A DNA stretch of 64,000 bases from assembly GCA_015067885.1 (NCBI GenBank), contig SVLO01000004.1:62001-126000 (forward strand), given 5' to 3'. This stretch comes from Oscillospiraceae bacterium. Lineage in GTDB: Bacteria > Bacillota > Clostridia > Oscillospirales > Oscillospiraceae. This document shows positions 31,676 to 39,335 of the stretch, piece by piece. The translations under genes and the position numbers were made by a program. The number at the start of each line of letters is the position of its first letter. Position 1 is the first letter of the stretch. Under the pieces are notes generated by a model. That model made no database searches. It saw only the letters and a list, made by a program, of their open reading frames with translations, and had not been told where the DNA came from.

Positions 31676-33701
31676 TTGGACCCTGTTTAAGAAAAACCTG
31701 ACCCGCTTTTGGCCCATTTGGGTGTCCTACACCCTGATTTGGATCTACGCCCTGCCCATAAACTGCATTATGGTTGTGTCCCAAAACCGGGCATGGCTGG
31801 GGACGACACTCCAGGCGCAGGTGCGGGCCTTTGCCTTGGAAGTCCCCAATATGCTGGAGGGCTTTGGCCCCCTTTTCGCCTTTCTCTTCGGCGTGCTGGC
31901 GGTGATGGGCGTGTTCTCCTACCTCTATAAAAGCCGCATGGCGGGCATGATGCACGCCATGCCCATCCGGCGGGAGGGTCTGTTCCTCACCAGCTATCTG
32001 TCCGGCCTTGTCATGCTGATCGGCCCCAACCTTCTCGTATGGCTGCTGACTTTGGGGGCCGAGCTGCTGTGCGGCGGCACGGTGAACTTTGCCACCATCA
32101 GTATTTGGCTGGGAGGGCAGAGCGCCATGTGCCTGTTCTTCTACTCCTTCGCTGTGTTCTGCGCCATGTTTACCGGACATCTGCTGGCCCTGCCCGCCTT
32201 TTACGGAATTCTGAACTTTTTGATCATCGGGCTGACCAACCTGGTGGATATGCTCTGCAACCAGTACCTGTACGGCTACTACGGCCTGACTGCCGGGGCG
32301 GAGCGGGCTGCCTACTGGCTTACCCCGCTGGTCAACCTGATGGAAGGTCTCCGCTGGCAGAACACCGACCTGTGGGGCTGGTGGCTGGTTGGCTGGCCGC
32401 TGCTGGTGATCTACGCCGTGGCCGGCCTCGTGCTGGCGGGTCTTGCCCTGCTGGTCTACCGCCGCCGCCATATTGAAAGCGCCGGCGACGTGGTGGCGGT
32501 ACCCATCGTGCGCCCCATCTTCAAGTACGGCGTGGGCGTCTGCGCCGGACTGTGCATCGGCTTTTGGCTGTACGCCATCTTTGGCTACGATATGCTGGGC
32601 GGCCTGACGGGCAGCATCCTGCTGTGGTCCGCTGTGGGCTACTTCGCGGCGGAAATGCTGCTGAAAAAGTCCTTCCGGGTGTGGAAGGCGTGGAAGGGCG
32701 GCGTGGTGCTGCTGGTGGCCATGGGCCTGTTCATCGTCGGCCTGCAGACCGATCTGATCGGCTTCTCCGACCGGGTACCGGCGGTGGGCCGGGTGGAAAA
32801 GGTCTACATCGACGGCTACGGCAGCTACCCCTACGACGCGGGCCGCAACTTCGTCTTTGAAACCGACGACCGGGCCATCATCGAAAAGACCGTGGCCCTG
32901 CACCAGGGGTTTGTAGACTGGCATAAAAATCCTGCTGTGAGCCGGGAGGGACAGTCGGACTACATCCGTCTGCGGGTGACCTACATCCTGGACAACGGCA
33001 CGGTGATGCGCCGGGAGTACGGCGACCACGTGTGGCCGGGCAGCGAGTTTGAGCAGGTGGCCCGGGACTTCTACTGCGATCCGGAGATGGCCAGGCAGAC
33101 CTATAACCTGGACCTCATCGACCCGGAGAAGCTGGGCAACGTGGAGATCAGCAGCCTGTGGAACCCCGACGCCAAGAAAAACGAGTACTACAACTTCGCG
33201 GAGATGATTCCCTCGGAGGAGCGCTACGCCGCCGTGCGCAAGGTGTACGACGCGGTGCTGCTGGACTTTGCCGAAGGCAACCTGGGCAAGCGCTACCTCT
33301 TTGATTTGGAGGAGGAGCGGCAGCTCAATACCTGCACCACCGACCTGTATCTCTACTGGCAGGACGAGGAAACCAAGGGTCACTACGCCCAAAATCCGGC
33401 CTATGTGATAAGCCCGTCTGTCACCGATGGGTTCAATCAGTCTACGTCCGTGGTCTATCACTACACCAAGAGCGTGTCCGTCACCCTGACTCCCCAGGCC
33501 GAGCATACCATCGCCGCCCTGACCGAGCTGGGCGTGCTGGATGAGGATACCACCCTGCGGCTGTATCGGGAGATCGTGGATGAGGAGGAGCGGGCCAAAT
33601 ACGGCGAGCTGACCGGAGTCAACCTCGACCCCAACTCCGCCGGATTCGGCATCATCGGCGGCGCTGACGGCCCCACCGCCATCGTGGTGGGGGAACCATA
33701 A
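31650..33701 (+). CDS. ABC transporter permease with extracytoplasmic domain and GIIGGADGPTAI tail
   Basis: A 683-residue membrane protein. About ten hydrophobic segments cover residues 15-420, including paired helices near 60-130, 150-200 and 280-370. A soluble region (about 425-683), presumably outside the membrane, holds no catalytic motif I recognise and resembles DUF6449-type tails. The C-terminus reads FGIIGGADGPTAIVVGEP; the same GIIGGADGPTAI core is a hallmark of sodium-pump decarboxylase beta subunits, out of place here. The ATG at 31650 follows GGGAGGTGAGG and overlaps the ATPase by 26 bp. Confidence 0.88.
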   Translation: MKSGTSCFNWTLFKKNLTRFWPIWVSYTLIWIYALPINCIMVVSQNRAWLGTTLQAQVRAFALEVPNMLEGFGPLFAFLFGVLAVMGVFSYLYKSRMAGMMHAMPIRREGLFLTSYLSGLVMLIGPNLLVWLLTLGAELLCGGTVNFATISIWLGGQSAMCLFFYSFAVFCAMFTGHLLALPAFYGILNFLIIGLTNLVDMLCNQYLYGYYGLTAGAERAAYWLTPLVNLMEGLRWQNTDLWGWWLVGWPLLVIYAVAGLVLAGLALLVYRRRHIESAGDVVAVPIVRPIFKYGVGVCAGLCIGFWLYAIFGYDMLGGLTGSILLWSAVGYFAAEMLLKKSFRVWKAWKGGVVLLVAMGLFIVGLQTDLIGFSDRVPAVGRVEKVYIDGYGSYPYDAGRNFVFETDDRAIIEKTVALHQGFVDWHKNPAVSREGQSDYIRLRVTYILDNGTVMRREYGDHVWPGSEFEQVARDFYCDPEMARQTYNLDLIDPEKLGNVEISSLWNPDAKKNEYYNFAEMIPSEERYAAVRKVYDAVLLDFAEGNLGKRYLFDLEEERQLNTCTTDLYLYWQDEETKGHYAQNPAYVISPSVTDGFNQSTSVVYHYTKSVSVTLTPQAEHTIAALTELGVLDEDTTLRLYREIVDEEERAKYGELTGVNLDPNSAGFGIIGGADGPTAIVVGEP

Positions 33702-33713
33702 TAATATTTATCT

Positions 33714-33741
33714 ACCCCCGGGCTTCGGCCCGGGGGTGCTT
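33714..33741 (+). terminator. Terminator of the GntR-ABC operon
   Basis: ACCCCCGGGC and GCCCGGGGGT form a perfect stem around TTCG, followed by GCTTTT. Confidence 0.85.
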
Positions 33742-34434
33742 TTCGCCCTGCGGGGCGACCTCCTTTGCCCGCGGCGGCAAAGGAGGCAAAACGCCGCCGG
33801 GGTTTGCCAGCAAATGTGACTTGGCGCAAGCGCCTGTGTCACATACTGTCTGCACCCCGGACCCCAAAGAAACCGGCTCGTAAGCGGTAGGTATTCCTTG
33901 CGTCCGGCGCACCTGTGACGACACCACGTTGCGGCTTTGGGCTGCCGCCCTGCCAAGCATCGACCAAGTTGCACTTCTATCGTACAAAGGCGCCTGCTGC
34001 GGTAGGTGTTTCGTTCCTGTGCACCACGCCGATGGTGTAGGGGCGCGCTGTGCGCGCCCGCGGGCGGCCAAAGGCCGCCTCTACAACAAACCTGGAGGTT
34101 TGCACAATCGTCGGCTGAGTGCGGCAGCCTAATCGGCGCTGGACGGGTCAGAGGTGTCCGCCGACCGTGTGGGTGTGACCCCACGGATATTGCCCAAAGG
34201 AAGTTTTAAGAAACCATGGGTTTCTTAATGCCTTTTTCGTGTCTTTTGTGGCGCTACAAAAGACACCCGCCCGGGGGCGGAACAACCCCGACCTCGCCCC
34301 GCAGGGCGAAAATTGTTCCCCACGTCACCCTTGAAAACGACAGCCAAATGCGTTATACTGACAGAGTCAAAACAACCAACACACCCCCTCTTTTTCAAAA
34401 GAGGGGGTTGAAGTCGTGTCCGGGAGGGAACAAA
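33742..34434. other. Long noncoding stretch upstream of mfd, rich in hairpins
   Basis: About 690 bp without a supported gene. It contains a CCTCCTTTGCC/GGCAAAGGAGG hairpin (near 33760-33790), a 48-bp A-family repeat (34037-34084), AAGAAACC/GGTTTCTT at 34208, GTCTTTTGTGGCGCTACAAAAGAC at 34239-34262 and a CCCCCTCTTTT/AAAAGAGGGGG hairpin at 34384-34408. A promoter for mfd was not pinned down. A structured RNA cannot be excluded by eye but none was recognised. Confidence 0.6.
34037..34084. repeat. GTAGGGGCG palindromic repeat upstream of mfd
   Basis: It begins GTAGGGGCGCGCTGTGCG and ends GGCCGCCTCTAC; it differs at only a few positions from the copy in the hisS leader (14128-14175). It is the clearest evidence that this element is a dispersed family. 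Confidence 0.78.
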
Positions 34435-37400
34435 ATGGAGCTGCTGCTGTCCGCGCTGGAGCAACTGCCCGAATTTGAACAACTGCTGTCCGCCATGGAG
34501 GCGGGGCGCTGCCCGGCGGCGGTGTCCGGCCTGGCGGCGGTCCATCGCGCCCACTTTGCCGCGGCCATCCATCGCAAAACCGACCGCCCCGTGGTGCTGG
34601 TCTGTGCCGACGAGGGGGAGGGGGAACGGCTGGCCCGGGACCTTTCTGCCCTGTCCGGTCAGCCGGTGCCGGTGCTGTGCGCCCGCAGCTTCACCTTCCA
34701 CAACGCCGCCACCGTGTCCCGCCAGTGGGAGCATGGGCGGCTGAGCCTGCTGCGGCGCATGATCTGTAACGAAGTCCCTCTGCTGGTGGCCACGGTGGAG
34801 GGCCTGATGCAGCGCACCCTGGCCCCCCGGGCCATGGACCTGGTGTGCCGCACCCTTGAGGTGGGGAAGAGCTACGACCTGAACGAGGTGGCCGAGGCGC
34901 TGACCGCCGCCGGTTACACCCGCTGTGAGCAGGTGGAGGGCGTGGGCCAGTTCGCCGTCCGCGGCGGTATTTTGGACGTATTCTCCCCGGAGATGGAGCA
35001 GCCCGTCCGCGCCGAGTTTTTCGGTGACGAGCTGGACGCCATGGGCAGCTTTGACCCCGTCAGCCAGCGCCGAACGGAGAATATTGATAAAGTGCAGCTG
35101 CTGCCCTCGGCGGAGCTGCTGCCCCAGCTTGCCCCCGGCGGCCTGGCCGGTCTGCTGGGGCAGATGGACGAACTCATCAAAAAGGCGGAGAAAAAGCAAA
35201 ACCAACCCCTGGTCACCACCCTGCGGGCGGACCGGGAGGTCATCTCCAACTGCCGCAGCCTGCCCGCTTTGGACCGCTATCTGACCCTCATCTGCCCGGA
35301 GGGGGCCACGGCGGCAGACTACCTGCCCATGGACGCCTGCATCCTGCTCTCCGAGAGCAGCCGGGTGGCCGAGCGGGCCAAGACCTACCAGTGGCAGTTG
35401 GAGGAGGACGTGAAGACCCTGCTGGAGCGGGGGGAGCTGGCCGGGGAGTGCGGCCAGGTCATCCTGCCCTTTGATAAGCTGTGCGCCCGGCTGGAGGACT
35501 GGCCGGTGGCCTATTTGGACTCCTTCACCCTGTCCACCTACCCCGCACCGCCCAAAACCCTGCTGTCCCTGATGGCAAAGCAACTGCCCGGCTTCGGCGC
35601 CAGCCTGGAAACGGCGGTGGCGGACCTGGCCCAGTACCGCAGCCTGGACTTTGCCACCGTGGTGCTGACGGCAAGTCAGCCCCGGGCGGAGAATTTGCAG
35701 ACCCTCCTGCGGGAGCAGGGCATCTCCTGCGCCGTGGAGTATGATTTGAAGAACCTGCCCGCCCCCGGCGGCATCACCGTGACGGTGGGCGGCCTGTCCG
35801 GCGGCATGGAGTACCCCGGACTGAAGCTGGCGGTGCTGACCGAGGGCAAGAGCGGCGGCAACCCCCGCCGCAGCGTAAAAAAAGCCACCAACCGCCGCAA
35901 GCTGGAGAGCTTCACCGACCTGTCCGTGGGGGATCTGGTAGTCCACGAGCACCACGGCGTGGGCCGGTTCCAGGGCATGGTGAAGATCCCCACCGACGGC
36001 GTGGAGAAGGACTACGTGAAGATCGCCTACGCCGGTACCGACGTGCTGTACGTCCCGGCCATCCAACTGGACCTGGTCAGCAAGTACATCGGCGGCGGCG
36101 AGGACCAGGAGAGCAAGCGCCTGTCCAAGTTGGGGGGCGTGGAGTGGGAAAAGGCCAAGACCCGCACCCGCCGCGCGGTGGCGGACCTTGCCAAGGGCCT
36201 TATCCAGCTCTACGCCCAGCGGCGGCGTCAGCCGGGCTACGCCTTCGCCCCGGACTCCCCCTGGCAGAAGGAATTTGAGGACCGCTTCGAGTACGTGGAG
36301 ACCGACGACCAGCTACGCTGCGTGCAGGAGATCAAGCGTGACATGGAAAATCCCACCCCCATGGACCGCCTGCTGTGCGGCGACGTGGGCTACGGCAAGA
36401 CCGAGGTGGCCATGCGGGCCATCATGAAGTGCGTGCTGGACGGCAAACAGGCGGCCATCCTGGCCCCCACCACCGTGCTGGCCCGGCAGCATCACCTGAC
36501 CGCCCTGCGCCGCTTTGCCGGCTACCCGGTGGAGATCGACGTGGTCAGCCGCTTCCGCACCCCCACCCAGGTGAAAAACACCCTCCAGCGCCTGGCCGAG
36601 GGCAAGATCGACATTCTCATCGGCACCCACCGGCTCTTTAACCGGGACGTGCAGTTCAAGAATTTGGGCCTTCTCGTTGTGGACGAGGAGCAGCGCTTCG
36701 GCGTAGCCCACAAGGAGAAGCTGAAAGAGCGCTTTGCCCAGGTGGACGTGCTGACTCTGTCGGCCACCCCCATTCCCCGCACCCTGAACATGGCCCTGAG
36801 CGGTATCCGGGATATGTCCGTGCTGGAGGAGCCGCCCCAAAACCGCCAGCCGGTGCAGACCTACGTGCTGGAGCACGACTGGTCCGTGCTGAACGACGCC
36901 ATGCGCCGGGAGCTGGAGCGGGGCGGGCAGGTATTTTACCTCCATAACCGGGTGGAGACCATCGACCGCACCGCCAGCCGCATCCGGCAAATGCTGGGTG
37001 AGGAGGTGGAGGTAGCGGTGGCCCACGGACAGATGAGCCAGGAGGCCATCGACGAGGTCATGAGCCGTATGACCGACGGCGAGATCAACGTGCTGGTCTG
37101 CACCACCATCATCGAAACGGGCATCGACCTGCCCAACGCCAACACCCTCATTATCGAGGACGCGGACAAAATGGGCCTGGCCCAACTGCACCAGCTCCGG
37201 GGCCGTGTGGGCCGCTCCGCCCGCCGGGCCTTTGCCTACATGACCTACCGCCGGGGCAAGGTGCTGACCGAGATCGCCGCCAAGCGGCTGGGGGCCGTGC
37301 GGGAGTTTGCCGAGTTCGGCTCCGGCTTCAAGATCGCCATGCGGGACCTGGAGATCCGGGGCGCGGGCAACGTGCTGGGTCCGGAGCAGTCGGGCTTTTT

Positions 37401-37938
37401 GATGAGTGTGGGCTATGATTTGTACCTGAAGCTGCTGGAGGAGGCGGTGCTGACCGAGCAGGGGCAGCAGGCCGCCGTGCGGCCCGAGTGTTCCGCCGAC
37501 CTGGCCGTGGCGGCCAGCATCCCGGACCGCTACGTCAGCGTGGGCGAGCAGCGCATGGACCTGTACCGCCGCATCGCCCGTATCCGCAGTGAGGCGGACG
37601 CCGACGACCTGGTGGACGAACTCATCGACCGCTTTGGCGAGCCGCCCCGGACGGTGAACAACCTCATCAGCGTGGCCCTCATGCGTGCTGCCGCCGCCGA
37701 CTGCGGTATCACGGAAATCAATCAAAAGCAGGGCTGCCTGCTCTTCACCCTGCCTCAATTCAACCTGGAGCGGGTGTCCAACCTGTGTGCCGACCCCCGG
37801 TACAAGGGGCGGCTGCTCTTTGCCGCCGGGGAAAAGCCCTATCTGTCCCTGCGTCTGCGCAAGGGAGAGGACGTGCTGAACGCCGCCCGCAGATTGGTGG
37901 ACGATTACGCTGCCGACCAAAATGAAAATAATGTGTAA
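34435..37938 (+). CDS. mfd: Transcription-repair coupling factor Mfd
   Basis: A 1167-residue protein of standard Mfd length. The UvrB-homology module is N-terminal (RGGILDVFSPEMEQPVRAEFF). The RNA polymerase interaction domain, with LVVHEHHGVGRFQG, is central. The RecG-like helicase has Walker A GDVGYGKTEVAMRA and Walker B VVDEEQRFGV, with ATPIPRTLNMAL and QLRGRVGRS motifs. The C-terminal UvrA-binding regulatory domain closes it. It removes stalled polymerase and recruits UvrA. The ATG at 34435 follows GGGAGGG; an upstream in-frame extension lacks support. Confidence 0.97.
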   Translation: MELLLSALEQLPEFEQLLSAMEAGRCPAAVSGLAAVHRAHFAAAIHRKTDRPVVLVCADEGEGERLARDLSALSGQPVPVLCARSFTFHNAATVSRQWEHGRLSLLRRMICNEVPLLVATVEGLMQRTLAPRAMDLVCRTLEVGKSYDLNEVAEALTAAGYTRCEQVEGVGQFAVRGGILDVFSPEMEQPVRAEFFGDELDAMGSFDPVSQRRTENIDKVQLLPSAELLPQLAPGGLAGLLGQMDELIKKAEKKQNQPLVTTLRADREVISNCRSLPALDRYLTLICPEGATAADYLPMDACILLSESSRVAERAKTYQWQLEEDVKTLLERGELAGECGQVILPFDKLCARLEDWPVAYLDSFTLSTYPAPPKTLLSLMAKQLPGFGASLETAVADLAQYRSLDFATVVLTASQPRAENLQTLLREQGISCAVEYDLKNLPAPGGITVTVGGLSGGMEYPGLKLAVLTEGKSGGNPRRSVKKATNRRKLESFTDLSVGDLVVHEHHGVGRFQGMVKIPTDGVEKDYVKIAYAGTDVLYVPAIQLDLVSKYIGGGEDQESKRLSKLGGVEWEKAKTRTRRAVADLAKGLIQLYAQRRRQPGYAFAPDSPWQKEFEDRFEYVETDDQLRCVQEIKRDMENPTPMDRLLCGDVGYGKTEVAMRAIMKCVLDGKQAAILAPTTVLARQHHLTALRRFAGYPVEIDVVSRFRTPTQVKNTLQRLAEGKIDILIGTHRLFNRDVQFKNLGLLVVDEEQRFGVAHKEKLKERFAQVDVLTLSATPIPRTLNMALSGIRDMSVLEEPPQNRQPVQTYVLEHDWSVLNDAMRRELERGGQVFYLHNRVETIDRTASRIRQMLGEEVEVAVAHGQMSQEAIDEVMSRMTDGEINVLVCTTIIETGIDLPNANTLIIEDADKMGLAQLHQLRGRVGRSARRAFAYMTYRRGKVLTEIAAKRLGAVREFAEFGSGFKIAMRDLEIRGAGNVLGPEQSGFLMSVGYDLYLKLLEEAVLTEQGQQAAVRPECSADLAVAASIPDRYVSVGEQRMDLYRRIARIRSEADADDLVDELIDRFGEPPRTVNNLISVALMRAAAADCGITEINQKQGCLLFTLPQFNLERVSNLCADPRYKGRLLFAAGEKPYLSLRLRKGEDVLNAARRLVDDYAADQNENNV

Positions 37939-38027
37939 ATACGGAAGAAAGAACTGTTCTTTTCACAAAAAATAAGATATACTGATTCGGAAAGCTGCCC
38001 GCAAAGCGGGAGGAAAGGAAGAGGAAT

Positions 38028-39218
38028 ATGAAACTGACAAAGCGTTTGCTTGGGCTGCTGCTGTGCGGCCTGTTGCTGCTGTGCGGGCTGACCGCCTGCG
38101 GAGAGATAGAGGCAAAGCTGCCGGAGTATGACCCCGATACGCTGGATACCACCACCATCACCGACCTGACCGAGTTTTTGATGGGCGTTCCCGGCGATAC
38201 GGCGGTTGCCACCCTGGATGGTGTGGACATCACCGCGGACGAGCTGGTCTATTGGCTGGTGGCCTACTGTGACAGTATCAAGCAGAGTGCCTACCAAAGC
38301 ACCGGTTCCCTGACCATCCCCTGGGACGCGGATATGGGAGATGGCGTTATGCTGGAAACCCACATCCGGGAGGGCGCGTTGGAGCTGGCCGTCACCCAAT
38401 GTATGGTGAGTCAGATGGCGGAAAAGGACTCCATTGCCATGACCACGGAGCAGCAGGATCAGGTGCAGCAGGTTTTGGACAGCATTGCGGCGGAGGGACA
38501 ACAGATCGGCGCCACCCTGGACCAGTATTTGGAGCTGTCCATTGCCCTGGACGAAGAGCTGTTCCGCTGGAACTGGGAGTGCGACTTTGCCTACGATACG
38601 CTGACGCAGAGTCGGTTTGGCGGGGAGAATGCCCCCACGGCTGAGGACATTTTGTCCTGGCTGGAGGAGGAGCAGGGCTGCTACCGCGTCAAGCACATCC
38701 TGATCAACACCCAGGGCATCACCGACGCGGAAAAGATCAAGGAAAAGCGGACCCTGGCCGAGGACCTGCTGAGCCAGTTGCTGGCGGCGGAGGACCCCAT
38801 CGCCCTGTTTGATGAGCTGATGCACCGGTACAGCGAGGACCCGGGCCTTGCCACCAGCCCCGATGGCTATGTGGCCTATCCCGGACAGATGGTGTCGGAG
38901 TTTGAAACAACCGCGCAGGCGTTGGAGGTGGGGACTTTCAGCGACGTGGTGACCAGCGATTATGGCTATCACATCATTCTGCGCCTGCCGCTGGATGTGG
39001 ATACGGCCCAGTATGAAGAGGACTACGTCAACGCGGCCATGGGGCAGCTGGTGGCCGGCCTGGTGGAGCAGGCGGAACTCAAGACCACAAAAATTTATGA
39101 TGAGGTGGATGTGAAGGACCTGTACGAGCGCATGACTGCCTATCGTACCCGTTTCGGTCAGCCCCCTGTGGAGGAGGAACCTGCGCCTGCCGAGGGTGAC
39201 AGCTCCGTCGCGGAATAA
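38028..39218 (+). CDS. PrsA/SurA-like peptidyl-prolyl isomerase lipoprotein
   Basis: A 396-residue lipoprotein: signal peptide with lipobox LTAC, Cys24. A SurA_N-like helical region (about 45-215) contains VATLDGVDITADEL. A parvulin (PpiC) domain spans about 220-325, with YRVKHILINT, FDELMHRYSEDPG and DYGYHIILRLPL. It would help fold exported proteins outside the membrane. The C-terminal tail is acidic and Pro-rich. The start has GGAAAGGAAGAGG upstream. Placement just downstream of mfd is common in Clostridia. Confidence 0.92.
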   Translation: MKLTKRLLGLLLCGLLLLCGLTACGEIEAKLPEYDPDTLDTTTITDLTEFLMGVPGDTAVATLDGVDITADELVYWLVAYCDSIKQSAYQSTGSLTIPWDADMGDGVMLETHIREGALELAVTQCMVSQMAEKDSIAMTTEQQDQVQQVLDSIAAEGQQIGATLDQYLELSIALDEELFRWNWECDFAYDTLTQSRFGGENAPTAEDILSWLEEEQGCYRVKHILINTQGITDAEKIKEKRTLAEDLLSQLLAAEDPIALFDELMHRYSEDPGLATSPDGYVAYPGQMVSEFETTAQALEVGTFSDVVTSDYGYHIILRLPLDVDTAQYEEDYVNAAMGQLVAGLVEQAELKTTKIYDEVDVKDLYERMTAYRTRFGQPPVEEEPAPAEGDSSVAE

Positions 39219-39223
39219 GAACG

Positions 39224-39259
39224 AAAAGCACCCGTTTCTTCGGAAACGGGTGCTTTTTT
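39224..39259 (+). terminator. Terminator after the foldase gene
   Basis: AAAAGCACCCGTTTC and GAAACGGGTGCTTTT pair perfectly around TTCG, followed by TT. Confidence 0.92.
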
Positions 39260-39335
39260 GCGCCTTTTGTCGCATGATTATGGGCAAACCCGGAGGGACA
39301 GGCCCATATAATGAGGGCAGAAAGGAAGTGGCGCT

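Noticed and set aside
31623-33506. Minus-strand frame of about 627 codons opposite the ABC permease.
   Set aside because: His/Gln-rich shadow of a membrane protein gene; no ribosome site or domain.
33742-34434. Possible structured RNA (6S RNA, or a riboswitch) upstream of mfd.
   Set aside because: Hairpins are present, but no conserved consensus of a known RNA class could be matched by eye.
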